From: Ceratotherium simum simum
Lineage: Eukaryota; Chordata; Mammalia; Perissodactyla; Rhinocerotidae
DNA: 64,000 bases
Direction of reading: 5' to 3'
Assembly: GCF_000283155.1 (NCBI RefSeq)
Contig: NW_004454177.1
Location: 2,230,128-2,294,127, forward strand
Below are positions 46,803-57,890 of this stretch, piece after piece. Below the pieces are notes generated by a model. It searched no databases. It was not told the origin of the DNA and saw only the letters and a list, made by a program, of their open reading frames with translations. Position 1 is the stretch's first letter. Every line of letters begins with the position of its first letter. The translations under genes were made by a program, and so were the position numbers.

Positions 46803-47245
46803 TGTAACAGATTCCTACGGCTGTCATAATGAAGTACCACAAACTGGGAGGCTTAAACCAATAGAGATTTATTGTCTCTCAGTTCTAGAAACTAGAAGTC
46901 CAAAATTAAGGTGTCAACAGGACAATACTCCCTCTGAAACCTGTAGAGGAGACTCCTTCCTTGCTTCTCCTAGCTTTTCATGTTTGTCTGCAATCCTTGG
47001 CATTCTTTGGCTTGCTCACTCCAATCTCTGCTTCTGTTGCCATATGGCCATCTTCTCCTGGTGTGTCTCTTCTTTTTTTAAGGACATCAGTTATATTGGA
47101 TAAAGGGCCCACACTACTCCAGTATGAATTCATCTTAACTCATTATATCTGCAACAGCCTTACTTCCAAATAAGATTACATTCTGAAGTATCTAGGGTTA
47201 GGACTTCAACATATCTTTTTGAGGAACACAATTCAACCCGTAACA
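46803..47245 (-). mobile_element. MLT1-type solo LTR with perfect 5-base duplication
   Basis: Plus-strand reading: 'tgtaacagattcctacgg', 'gtaccacaaactgggaggc', 'ctttggcttgctcactcc', 'tcaacatatctttttgagg' and the end 'attcaacccgtaaca'. It begins TG and ends CA, and the flanks are GTGGG at 46798-46802 and 47246-47250, an exact 5-base target-site duplication typical of ERVL-MaLR insertions. It is solo, with no internal region. Confidence 0.92.
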
Positions 47246-47250
47246 GTGGG

Positions 47251-47854
47251 TAACTAGCCTTCCTTGGGGCTTAGAGGGACACAGGGGTGGAGAGCCAGGC
47301 AGGTGGTTATAGATTTAGTTGCAGAGGGGCTGGGTCTCATATCCCAGAACCTGTGGTGGTATTTGGGGGCTAGAAGTCACCTCTCTCTTCTTTCTCAGTG
47401 TGTAAGGCTTATCTCTGCTGATGACACGAGTCTCAAGCTGGGCTGAGTTCTTGGGATGTCTTAGAGCCCTAGAATGTACAAGTTTGGGAGACAAAGTGAA
47501 TGAACCTTATATTTCCATTTTAATAGCCAGATTTGTATTTCAATTCCATGTGTGAGAAAAACATGTTAAGTATGCTTAGCACTGATTATCCTACTTTTAT
47601 TAGGTTGAACCATATGAAGTTTCCATCTTTATCAATGAAAAATAGTCAAATATTGGCAATTTCACATGGTTTGACCTATGCATTCCATTTGATGCTGTCA
47701 TGGATGAGCCCTACTTGCCCCTGATTATTTAAATTGGTCCCAAGTCTTGGAATTTTAGACTGGGGCCAATCTTGCCCTTATATCCTACTGGAGCACCACT
47801 GAGAACTTATGCACCCTACCATAGCCAGCAATTCCATGAAAGGCACACACTCAG
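47251..47854. other. Single-copy non-coding sequence
   Basis: No repeat or gene was recognised. Confidence 0.45.
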
Positions 47855-48115
47855 GAAAGCAGCAAAAATTTGGGGATTCAGAAAGATCTGGATTCAAATT
47901 ACGCCTTTATTATTTCTAGGGTTTCACTTTAGGAGGCCAATTTTTGGGGTTTCTTTGTGTCTCAGAATCCTCTTATGAAATGAGGATAAAACCTTGTAGG
48001 GTTATTGTGAGGATTAAATTGTATATACATAAGTTATATTTTAGACACACACACTTATATACACATATATATACATACATGTTACCAACACACAGTAGGT
48101 GTTCAACAAATTTTG
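47855..48115 (+). mobile_element. MIR SINE with embedded (CA)n/(TA)n growth
   Basis: 'tctggattcaaattacgcc', 'gtgtctcagaatcctc', 'gaaatgaggataaaacc', 'gttattgtgaggattaaat' and 'cacagtaggtgttcaac' match MIR. Between the last two, CA- and TA-rich sequence (48042-48080) has expanded. Confidence 0.85.
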
Positions 48116-48445
48116 ATTCCCTATATTCATGACCTTTATGACCTCTACTATAGTCCCTAGTAATCCCAGGAACTGCTCAGAGACAAGCCGAAGCAATGGG
48201 AAAATCTGCAGGTCTAGTGAAGGTTACTAAGATTAAATAATAATAGGACAAATAAATAGACTACTTTGCTTGTACAGTATTCTTTTGGATCCTACAGCAG
48301 ACATCAGTTTCAAGGAACATATCTTGAAACTCACTTACCGAAAGACTACATCATTATGTAGCCTTTTCTCATCTCATAATAACTAAACTCCATTTGAATT
48401 GCATACATGATATGCCTGTATTTACACCAAATGTCACTTTCCAGC

Positions 48446-48742
48446 ATAGTAGTTCTCAACCTTTCTTCCGTAGGGACGCACATGACATTAACATAAATTA
48501 GCATATATGGCACACTCTCTGGGGGCTATCCAGAGATTCCCTAATTCCCTATAGCCACTCCTTTCTCTTCTACTGTAGAAAGCATACTGGAAAGGAGATG
48601 ATGAGGATGACATTATAGAAATAACCTCCCTAATTTTTTCCAATTAAATTTCCAACAAACTTGAGCAAATTATCCACAAATGTTATGCTTGTAAGCTACC
48701 TGAAACTTGTGTGTGGTACAATACTGAGGTTGAGAGTCACTC
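48446..48742 (+). mobile_element. hAT-Charlie-type DNA transposon fossil
   Basis: It opens 'tagtagttctcaacctttc' and closes 'gaggttgagagtcactc', an imperfect inverted pair of the CAGTGGTTCTCAACC type. The interior, with 'gaaacttgtgtgtggtac' near the end, also fits a Charlie element. The family was not determined and no clear 8-base duplication was seen. Confidence 0.7.
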
Positions 48743-49529
48743 TTCTAAGAGATACTATTATCATGACCACTCAGAATGGTTAAAACACTCTGAAGCCACT
48801 AGACAATTCAGATCCAAGTAGACAATTGTAGAGTTCTACATCTTATTTAGATGCTTCCAGGTGCTCTGACCCAGAGTGAATGCACAAACTCGGGATAATT
48901 TTCTCTGCATGCTGAACAAATGGATCTATTTCAACGACAGTGTGTTGGCACAAATGGTACTCCTGCCTCCATGTCACAGAGGCAAGGCAATGAGGTATAA
49001 ATAAAACCACCCCAGGCTTATTGTCTTCCAGCATGTTCTATATGTGCAATATTGCTACTGATATGATCAACGCTACCTAACCACCAGAAGCAGTCTCCCA
49101 CATCTTTAGGCACTTAAGCATTCTATTCAGCTAATCTACTCTCTCCTTTGGTCAAAGCCATTTATTATCAATTGTAAGTAATGTGACTATGGGGTATGCT
49201 ACCTGGGGCCACTGGAAACCTGCCATGGTTTACAGCCCTTGGAACAGACTCAGACATTGTAAGTTAAAAGAAAACCTCTTTAATCCAAACCCAAACCTTT
49301 TATAATTGAAATTATAATAAATCACATCTCCTAAATCTTCCTGGAGGGAGGACTCAGGAAGGGTCTTTTCTTTCTCTCTGCCAAAGAGCTCCATAGTAAG
49401 GGAGAGAAATAAAAAAAAAAAAGACAACTGTGCTTCAGCTGTGCTCAGGGCTAAGGTAGAGAATACGAGATTTGGTCATTTCTTAAAACATAGAGGCCAG
49501 GTATAGGAATAGATAGAACAAAAGGGAAA
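48743..49529. other. Single-copy non-coding sequence
   Basis: No repeat or coding feature was recognised. Confidence 0.45.
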
Positions 49530-49820
49530 GGCAATTGGAGTATGTCACTTCCCAGCTTTAACCATCAATGGCTCCCTATCACCTCTAGGATAATGTCCAC
49601 ACAGTTGAACATGATGTATATATATGGCCTTCCAGGATCTACCCATCTTGCTGTGTCTCTCTGTGGTAGCACTAACCTCTCTGTATTGCAACTATGCATT
49701 TGCCTCTTCTATTAGACTGTGAGGCCCTTGAGGGCAGGGATCATGACTTAGTAAACTTTAATCCTTAGTACCTATCAGAAACCCAGTAGGTGCCTAATCA
49801 ATTCCGAACAAATGAGCAAA
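49530..49820 (+). mobile_element. L2 LINE 3' end
   Basis: 'cttcccagctttaaccatc', 'atggctccctatcacctc', 'gccttccaggatctacccat', 'gtgaggcccttgagggcagg' and 'cagtaggtgcctaatcaat' are in the order of a sense L2 tail. It is well preserved for this family. Confidence 0.92.
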
Positions 49821-50573
49821 CTGACCCTGTACCGAACCTGCACCCAAGCCAAGAGGGCAAAGTCCAGAGATGTAAACCTCAGTTTTTGCATAATCTGAAG
49901 AATTTATGGGCATGTCCTTTTCTTCTAAATGGGGCCATAAGCTATTTCAGGGAAGGCTATTATAAAAAGTGACCACGAAGTAATGAGTTTCAATTTTTTC
50001 CCCCACAAATGCATCAGGATCTAGGATCCGTTCTAAGTATTGTCCTTGGGAGGCTATGAGTATATTCTAAAAGGGCTCCATTTGCCCAACAAGCTTCTTT
50101 GGGACTTGTGGTGTGGTTCAGTTTACGTGCCATATAAGAAAACCAATCTAATTTCTTTATAGGCACATTTATTTCCAAAATAATGTTCCCTCAGCTTGAT
50201 TGCCCACCGTATTCATTGGACATAGCTTTAGGGTAACTTTTAGTAGCTTCCAACAACAAATCTATCCTCTGAGGATGATGTGCCACATTTGAAGATATTT
50301 AAGAGAGAACGCCAATCGTGTCCACATGTAATTCTAAAGAAGAGTTCCAAAAATGCTTTAAGCAGTAAAAATAAGCATAAATCTATCAAGTAGACTACTT
50401 TGAAGGCAATAAGATTGCTTAGGATTATATATTCTAACGTGCTACATAGCAGTAACCAGTACTTGTTAAGTGTTTACTTTCACCAAGCAACACATACACT
50501 TGTTAAGTGTATGTGTGTGTGTATATACGTGTGTATATTCTTAATTATATGAAAATAACAACAATGTATCATA
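49821..50573. other. Single-copy sequence with short (GT)n
   Basis: Apart from a GT/TA-rich run at about 50505-50538, nothing was recognised. Confidence 0.5.
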
Positions 50574-50808
50574 ATAGCTAGCATTTATTGAGTACTTACT
50601 ATGGGTCAGGCACTGAGATAAGGGTTATTTCATTTTAATTCTCATTTTACAGACAAGAAAACTGAGGTTTAGAGAGAAGTTAAGTACTTTGCTAAAGGTC
50701 ATAAAGCCAGTAAGAGAGGAACTGAGATTCATGTGCAAATTTGTCTGATTTGTTATTAATTACTCCAATATATGCTATGTTATAAGCTATGTTCTTAACC
50801 ACTGTGAT
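50574..50808 (-). mobile_element. MIR SINE
   Basis: 'atttattgagtacttactatg', 'tcaggcactgagataagg', 'cattttacagacaagaaaac' and 'gttcttaaccactgtg' trace almost the whole element in reverse. Confidence 0.92.
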
Positions 50809-50879
50809 TTGACCTCTGGATTTTTGTTAAAATATTAGTGATATATGTAATATATATATATATCCTAACTTATACTTCT

Positions 50880-50938
50880 TATTAATCAAAATATAGCCTA
50901 GTTCAGTGCTCAATAAATACTAGTTGAATGAATTAACC
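50880..50938 (+). mobile_element. L2 LINE tail
   Basis: 'gttcagtgctcaataaatac' followed by 'tagttgaatgaatt' is the terminal L2 block. Confidence 0.75.
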
Positions 50939-51599
50939 TATGTCAGTGACAGTGGTCCAACCAAAACCAGGAAAAGGGCAAATAAAAACAATAGGGCCAA
51001 AGTGAAACACGATGGTTCAGCTCATCTGCTCCCCAAACTAAAGCCATGTTCACCGGAAAGAGCAGTGGATGTCAGAGAAAGTGCCTGGATGGCTCCATGC
51101 CAGCTGCAGCATGTGGCTTTGTGATTTGTCTGCTATGTCATTCCAAATAAGCCTCTGTAGGGCCCTGGGCCTCAGTGGCTCCATCCATGCATCAAGAATG
51201 GGTACATTCACCTCTCTTCTTCAGCCTTCCCCCATGAATATTTATAAAGGGCCCTAGAATCCTGCTATCCCATAAAAATGCAAAGTACGATTATTATTAA
51301 TGATACAGTTAGCAAGAAGGACATTTGTTATTTCTACTCAATTGGTTTCCCCCGGGAGCAGAAACAATTTTTTTTTTGACATAGTATTAATGTGCCGTCT
51401 TTGCAACTTTGATCATCTGTCATCTTCTTTTTGAGAAAGTTGTGCCCCTGTTTCAGGCAGCACCCTGCCTTTTCCTTCACGATATGGGCACTATCTGAGC
51501 ACAAGTCGCTTCATGGTTTAGATGAAACTGTGGATCTTTATTTGATTTCTGGTATCAGGAAACAATTTATTAGGATCAAGGCAGTTAGGCTACGAGACT
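50939..51599. other. Single-copy non-coding sequence
   Basis: No repeat or gene was recognised. It leads into the repeat-free island. Confidence 0.45.
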
Positions 51600-51991
51600 T
51601 CCTTCCTCGCTGGGGTAGTCACTAGTTGAGCAGACAGCCCTGGCTCATAAATCTAGTTTTATTTCCCCATCTATTCACCTGAAACTAAGTGATTTTTTTA
51701 AGGCAAAGGGGAGAACACATTTCCTTATGTAAGCACTCTTCCTCCGGCTAGTAATCACCATTGTTTCCTAGAAAAGCCAGCTAGCAGCTGAAGCAGGGAG
51801 CCGTTTCCATTTCCGTGCATCACACTTGTACTTTTCAGAGTTTACAGAAAAATATTGCAACCAATTTGGGATTTCCCTGTAATGATCCACTTCCTCTAAA
51901 TAAATCAGAATTGATTCAAATGTGAATTTCAGAGACAAAAGGGCTTTCTGCAAATATCTCTTTTCCTATGCCCTTCAGAAACTACCTTGCC

Positions 51992-52060
51992 TTTTTTCCT
52001 GCCCCCATCCCCCGCTCCCACCCTCCCTCAAGCCCCCCACCCGCCTTCCCCTCCTTCTTA
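51992..52060 (-). repeat. C-rich tract, G-quadruplex-capable on minus strand
   Basis: Plus-strand C runs of five, five, three and three bases (from about 52001) are separated by 2, 3 and 1 bases, followed by more C runs up to 52050. On the minus strand this meets the usual four-G-run quadruplex pattern. It is a property of the sequence only; folding is not shown. Confidence 0.65.
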
Positions 52061-52565
52061 AGAAGACTTTCCCAGGTCCCTCTTGGCTGTGGTTGAACGA
52101 CGTTGGCTCCTGTCCATGCTGCAACAAAGACCTGGCATTCCAGCTGTCTGCGTCTAATCTCCAGTGTCAGCTCTCGTTAATGTGTGAGCGTGAAATCAGA
52201 GGGGGCAGAGCTGCACGGAATATTAAAACCATGATCAGAATTCCACTGAAATGCTGAGAGTCTGCAAGCACCATTAGAGGAGGCTGTCAAATCACGGCTT
52301 CGCATTAAATAAAAGAAAAGATTTCTATCAGAGGAAAGTACAATCAGTGAATCGCTGAGCTAAATTAGCATTTTTTCAATTGGAGATCGAAGTTGATTTA
52401 TTGTTCTACACGACATTAATGTAACTATGTGCTTGACCTGCTAAGGCAGCTAATTTTTCATTTAAATGGTTTCTTTCCTTCCCGGTGCAAAGGCTGCAAT
52501 CATATTTCAACTTTGCAGAGTGATTAGAAAAGTCGTGGAATGCTGCAGAAATGTCTTAGGGCGGC

Positions 52566-52648
52566 CTTCCCTTCCCTTCCCCTCTCCTTCCTTTCCTTTT
52601 TCCAACTCCAGAGCCTTGCTCCTCCCCTCCCCTCCCCTCCCCTTCGCC
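52566..52648 (-). repeat. Polypyrimidine tract, (CCCCT)n, G-quadruplex-capable on minus strand
   Basis: 52566-52600 is nearly pure pyrimidine ('cttcccttcccttcccc'). 52620-52643 contains four or more CCCC runs separated by single T's, which on the complement is GGGGA repeated. It may also form triplex DNA. The 117-codon frame crossing it (52466-52819) is low complexity. Confidence 0.75.
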
Positions 52649-53560
52649 CCTAACCTCATGGCTGGTGGTCAAGGTCACAGAGGAAGAGTAATCTCAAAGC
52701 CACCAACTTCAAAGCCGCCATCAAAGAAGCCCCTACGTAGCCACGGAATTAAAAGGGAGTGGGGGAGGGAGGGCTCTGGGCACTGGCATTGGTTCCTATC
52801 TACAAGAAAGGGCCCTTAAATGCCCCATCGGTAGGGCCCAACCAGGGGCGCCCAGGGGCACCCTAGGTCCGTTTCTCCCCTGCCAGCCTCTCAATATGGG
52901 TCTCTTCTTATCCTCTCCAGCCCCCCTCCTCACACACATCGCCTGAAGATAATATACATTTCCAATTAGCAGAGCACATTCTAGTCATGTTCTCTTTTAC
53001 TGCCCTAACTATCTCCCTTTTGCTAAAAAGCTGGGCTGTCATTAATGAAATCCTGCAGTTCTGTTAATCCAAGATACAATGCTTCTTTTCTCTCTCAGGC
53101 TCTCCCTGACATAAAAACTACAGTTACTCAAGCTCCCTTCTTCTGTTTAGATGCCTCGTCATTTGTCTTTCATTACATACCTGATGTAGCACTGTAGCAA
53201 TCGAAGTTCCTGGACATAGAGGGAAAGGACACAACTGTATTAATTTCCCAATGCTCTGTTTGCAAAGGCAGCTGGCATTGTCTGTTTTGGGTTTTTTCTT
53301 TTTTTTAAAGCACATTGCTTTTAATCACTGGAAGTTGATGAATATGTTCTAGGGTACTTTTGGGGCTCTAACGTTTAGCAAGTTTGTTAGATTTTAAACT
53401 AGCTGCAAGTCTTGGAAGAACCCTGATAAGTTCGATTTCAGCATTTATCTGAAATGCCTCTTAGGAATTAATTCATTGTATCCCACAGTGAGAAAAAGGC
53501 AGGCACTGGGAAGTGGGTGGTGGGCGGTGGGGCTGACATTTGCCACCCTTTACCAATATA

Positions 53561-55149
53561 AATGCTACTTCTAAAACAAAACACACACTGGACCAATAAC
53601 TGGTGTTTACATCTTATTGTTCTTCCTCCCATCCCCAAACCTCAACTTCTGAATTGACAAACCGAGTCAATTTCTATGTTTGGGGGAGGCATGAGGGCAT
53701 TGTCAACCCCGTAGATCTGAAAGACCTAAGGATATCGTGCTAAGGAACAGAACCAATCACGGCACACAGGGCTGGCTGTGGCCAGATGTGGTAGAGCATA
53801 GCCCCCCACCTTCCACCCCTATGGCCTCTAAGACTGATGGAGTCACTCCAAGGGTCATCAGACCAGAGGAAGCTTTCTGTCCCAATTCCATCACGATAGG
53901 ACCTAATTGGCCCCCCTTGGTCAGCCAAGAGACCATGGAATGAATGGTCAGGATGCTGCTCTTTGCTCTGACCCAGTGAGAGGGCCTCTATACAGGCCAA
54001 AGGTGAGGGTCTTGTCAAAAGACTGCTTAGCCAGATGCTGGAGACACACACTCTTGTCATTTCATACTTGCCCCCATTTTGTCCAAGATGCTTACCCTTG
54101 CTCACCTCTTACCCCTTATAGAAAGTAAGCTCATCTTCCTCCCATGTTCATTATCACTCAAGTCAACCACTCTAAAAAAGAAATGTGGATTTCATTCTCC
54201 AAAGGCAATGAGAGTTCGGTCACTAAACACAGAAAATCTTCACCATATGGCATGCTAGTCATTTGCTTCTCTCCTGGATGATTTCCACAGTGGTTCTGTA
54301 CCAAGATCAGTGTCAGTTGATCAGGGTTCCCTCTGTCACCTGACAATCCACATTCATTAGCCAAGAGGTGGCGTCATAGCACATTGCTCCCATATTTCTC
54401 ATCTGCAGAGTGACCTCATTGCAAAGCCTCCTGAAGGACCTAGATGCAATGCTCAATTATTTCCTGCACTCACTATTTCCATGGTCACTTGTTCTCCAAA
54501 CATAATGCACCTCTCTTTTACATGATAATCTCCTTCTGAATATGGTTTTATTCATGGAATTAAGGACCTTCAGACGATTTGGGTCACTTCTGGTTCACTA
54601 GTGCACAAAATAGAACCCCAGCACCTGGAAGAGATAATGCAGACATTTAGTCAGTCAACCCACATGGTCTGCAACATGTTGTGAACCCAGTAAGCAACAT
54701 GAGCCTCAAAGGCCGGGAGAGACCAGGTCTGGAAAAAGACATGTTCTTTAGGGTAGAAAACAGAGGAAGAGACAAATTTGGTAGCAGAGGCAGACTCTAC
54801 AGAAGGTAACTGGAGACACTATGGCTATGCTCAAAACACTGTGGTCAAAAAGCATGGTTCAAGCAATTCTTAGCACCAGAGAGACAGCCCAGTGGACATT
54901 TGGAAGGAGGGCAGGCCAAAGGATGGGGTCATGAGATCAGCCCATTGCACACAAAAGCTCAACACTCAGGGTCTACCCCAGAGAAAAGAAGGCTGTGGTG
55001 AGTGAGGCAACAGCAGAGGACTGCCACCAGCTAGGCTTTGGGGACAAGACTCAGTTCTCAAGGAAAACGACACTGCTACTAGAATAAATGTGTGGAAAGA
55101 CTGAGGAACAGATCCAAAGCAGCAGCCCTAGCTTGAGAAGCAGGCCACA
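53561..55149. other. Long single-copy non-coding stretch
   Basis: No repeat was recognised. The longest frame (minus strand 53740-54105, 121 codons) has no domain that I can name, and no exon-like context was seen. Confidence 0.45.
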
Positions 55150-55330
55150 TCTGCTTCCTCATCTTAGAAAAGGAATCATAATAGTACTACCCCATAGGGC
55201 TCTTGTGAGGATTAGATGATTTGATATCTCGATCTGGATCTATCTGTGTGTGTGTCTGTCTGTCTTAGACCACACCTGACACACTGAAAGCCACTATCTT
55301 AGTCACTGTCATTCGGCACTATCAAAATGC
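55150..55330 (+). mobile_element. MIR SINE 3' part
   Basis: 'gcttcctcatcttagaaaagg', 'cataatagtactaccccatag', 'ctcttgtgaggattagatg' match MIR. A short GT/CT run follows. Confidence 0.85.
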
Positions 55331-55394
55331 TCAGGGCTCATCCCAGGTGTATCAGATTCGGTGGCAAAGAAGGCCCCTTTTTTTTAAATAAAAG

Positions 55395-55640
55395 AATGAA
55401 ACAAACATTTATTAAGACTGTCACCCAGGATGCTAGACACTTCCATATGTTATTTACTTAACTCAGTCTCACAACACTCATTTAATCATCACAGAAACCC
55501 TGTGAGGGGTGTTATGATTACCTCTCATTTTTAAGTTGAGGAAATAGAAGACCAGGGAGGTTGAGTACATTTTCCCAGGTAAGACACCCAATAGTGGTAA
55601 AAATGGTGAAACTCGTTTTGAGATCTAACTCCAAATGACT
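55395..55640 (-). mobile_element. MIR SINE
   Basis: 'aaacatttattaagactg', 'ttaatcatcacagaaacc', 'ttttaagttgaggaaatag' and 'ttttcccaggtaagacac' follow the reversed MIR. Confidence 0.85.
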
Positions 55641-55804
55641 TACTCTTCAAAAATACTAGGAGGATTTGAAGTATCTATTTTCAGCAGTGGCTTTTTGTAA
55701 AATTGAGCCTCAAAGCATTCAGAACATAAATCTGATTAGAAAGAACCATCAATAGGGCAATACCACAGTAAACTCCAGGTAGGAATTATTGCATTCGGGG
55801 AATA

Positions 55805-56065
55805 ATAACTAATAACTAGCGTCTATTGAATATCTATTAAATGCCATACAGTGTTCCGGGTAATTGCACATTTAATCCTCACACCAACCCTATGAAGTAT
55901 GTTACATTATTATCCTCATTTTAAAGATGGGGAAACCTAGGCACAAATATATTAAATAACTTCCCCAAAGTAACACATTTAATGAATGGCAGAGCCAGGA
56001 TTTGAAGTCAGCCAAATCTGGAATTCAAATTCCACACTCTTAGCCACCAGGCTACACTACCCTGG
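55805..56065 (-). mobile_element. MIR SINE, nearly complete
   Basis: 'gtctattgaatatctatt', 'catttaatcctcacacc', 'cctcattttaaagatgggg', 'atggcagagccaggattt' and 'ctcttagccaccaggctac' cover almost all of the element in reverse. Confidence 0.93.
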
Positions 56066-56334
56066 AGGAGAATGTAGCATAATTCCTTATCATTATTCTA
56101 GTTTCAGTAAAGAGTTTTGAGAAAGGCATATTGGAGCCCTGCAGCTATGTTTGAGCCAAAAGAGATTTTTCAATGCAAAGATTACAAGCTTAATTATGAT
56201 CCTTCCTTTTATGAGGTTTAGGCCACTAATACACTTCCTCTTCCTGTTAGAATTTTCCCAGAATTAGGGAAGATCTGGTCTTACAAGCTTTGGGGAAGGG
56301 GGAAAAATAAAGGCAGGAGAAATAAGGTACTATT
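56066..56334. other. Spacer without recognised feature
   Basis: AT-rich sequence, no repeat or gene named. Confidence 0.4.
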
Positions 56335-56530
56335 ATCAAATATCTACTATGCAAGTTCAGAGTTAGAAGCACAGTGCTGTTGGAGTACTAGAAGAAGAAT
56401 GATTAATTCTCACTATGGGGAGGAATGGTGAAGATGAGAAAGGAACTGTTCCTAGGCTAGGACTTAAGGAATGGGGAGGATTTCCATAGGGAAAAAGTAA
56501 AGTGAAGTACACCACAGGTGAAGGACATGC
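56335..56530 (-). mobile_element. L2 LINE fragment
   Basis: 'atatctactatgcaag', 'ggaatggggaggatttcc', 'atagggaaaaagtaaag' and 'aaggacatgcatgagcaaaag' fit the reversed L2 3' region. Confidence 0.65.
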
Positions 56531-56544
56531 ATGAGCAAAAGCAG

Positions 56545-56705
56545 AGAAACTATGAACTCCTAAAAGACAGGATATGTATATGGCTTATCCCCGTGCCCTT
56601 CACAGTGCCTTCTTTAGTACTTGGTTATGCCTGGATAAACAGTAGGTGCACAATAAATGTGGAATGCATTGGACGGATAATGCTTTCGCGCATGCATGAA
56701 TGAGT
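56545..56705 (+). mobile_element. L2 LINE tail
   Basis: 'cctaaaagacaggatatg', 'gcccttcacagtgcc', 'cagtaggtgcacaataaatg' and 'gcatgaatgagtgaa' match the sense L2 tail. The CpG-rich 'tttcgcgcatgc' inside is unusual for an old LINE. Confidence 0.78.
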
Positions 56706-56799
56706 GAAATCAAAGTGCATGCTATGTTCAAATAACAGCAAGTAATTCAATGTAGCTGAAGTTGATCTCCCAGAGCATGTATATTGATTCTGAGGAGTG

Positions 56800-57330
56800 G
56801 TTTAAACAATGAGCAAATTTGGTTCCTGGTGGTCTCTGTCTCCTGTCTCTCGCCATGCCATGGCATCATCGCGATGTGTGAGAGATTTGTTTGGAGTGGG
56901 GGAAGCATATTTTTGTTTGCATTTGCTTAGCACGTTGCTGTCGCACATTTTGCTATGAGATGTAAAGTCATCTGCATGCACCGGTTGTGCAGTTAGAGAA
57001 AAGTCAAAACAAGCGTCGGGCGGGTTGTCAGCCACATGGCCTAGGCAGATTGTCATACTCCCTTGCCCATGATCGGTGCCACATTCTTTCTCCTCTTCTC
57101 CCACTCTCTTCCTTGTTCCTGAATCCCACACCTACATATATACCCTTAAATTCCAAAGTCTAATTTCTAATTGGCTTAATTATGTAGAAGACAGCATCTA
57201 TGCAGACTGCAGATCTAAATCCACTAGGATGGCGATGCCTACACCATTCATACCCCGGTCTCACTGAACAAACTTTGCATCGCTCTTTACTGCAAGTAGG
57301 TTTGTGTTGAGAACCCTCAGGAAGCCATCC
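56800..57330. promoter_or_regulatory. Candidate conserved CpG-retaining non-coding island
   Basis: No repeat was recognised. From 56851 to 57077 the sequence keeps about ten CpG sites ('tcatcgcgatg', 'gtcgcac', 'caccggtt', 'gcgtcgggcggg', 'gatcggtg'), against the CpG-poor surroundings. Two perfect palindromes abut: ATGCCATGGCAT (56855-56866) and CATCGCGATG (56867-56876). Other regulatory-looking words are 'tgtttgcatttgc' (56914) and 'ctaattggcttaatta' (57168). An open minus-strand frame (56802-57131) has no domain that I recognise. Function is inferred only. Confidence 0.4.
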
Positions 57331-57579
57331 CACCCCACGTCATAGTACCTACTGAAAAATGAATTTAGCAGTGTGCACAGGCCAAATGGTAATATTTTAT
57401 TTATTTTTTACCAGCTAGAAATATTCCTGTTCTTTCAGATCCATCTCCATCCCAAGGTACAAAAGGGATAATCATATCCAGAGTGTCAACATCAAGATTA
57501 TTAATATCTCAAAGAACACAGGCTTATGTTACCAGTAGAGATACCTGTGATACAGAGGAGAAAGAGCTAAAAATTTTGA
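57331..57579. other. Spacer without recognised feature
   Basis: No repeat or gene named. Confidence 0.4.
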
Positions 57580-57690
57580 GTCAGACTTCATTTTGAGTAC
57601 CCAATCTGCGAAATTTTGGGTAAACCACTTAATTTTTCCAAAATTATTGGTAAAATAAGAAGAATAATACCTATCTTCTCACAGGGTTGA
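57580..57690 (+). mobile_element. MIR SINE fragment
   Basis: 'tttgggtaaaccacttaa', 'ttggtaaaataagaagaat', 'cctatcttctcacagggttg' match the MIR core. Confidence 0.75.
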
Positions 57691-57699
57691 AGTAAAGAC

Positions 57700-57890
57700 C
57701 ATCCATACTCATTCACTTATTCATCATATTTTTATTTAGTGCCTATTTTGTGCCAGAAACTATATCAGGCTTTAAGATAGACTAGATGGCAAAGCAGCAT
57801 TAGTTCTCACCTATAAGAAAAACAGATCATCAACAAGTGGATTATTGCTATGAAAAAGAAGTATGGGTGCGTTAGTGAAGAGGAAAAGGA
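57700..57890 (-). mobile_element. L2 LINE fragment
   Basis: 'actcattcacttattcatc', 'tttagtgcctattttgtgcc', 'gttctcacctataagaaaaac' and 'attattgctatgaaaaag' fit the reversed L2 tail. Confidence 0.75.

Larger units (their letters stand above)
51600..53560. promoter_or_regulatory. Candidate conserved non-coding (enhancer-like) island
   Basis: About 2 kb in which I recognise no transposable element, between the L2 tail at 50.9 kb and the MIRs at 55 kb. The block 52140-52560 is dense in homeodomain-type sites: 'ctaaattagca' (52360), 'caattgg' (52377), the palindrome ACATTAATGT (52413-52422), 'gctaattttt' (52449) and the palindrome ATTTAAAT (52460-52467). A nuclear-receptor-like TGACCT lies at 52434. 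Similar ATTA motifs recur at 52954, 53039 and 53466. No coding frame with a recognisable domain is present. Conservation and activity are inferred from texture, not measured. Confidence 0.45.

Noticed and set aside
52466..52819. 117-codon ORF crossing the polypyrimidine tract
   Set aside because: Composed largely of low-complexity S/P/F/L sequence from the CCCCT repeats.
53740..54105. 121-codon minus-strand ORF, considered as a processed pseudogene
   Set aside because: No parent family recognised, no poly-A tail and no flanking duplication.
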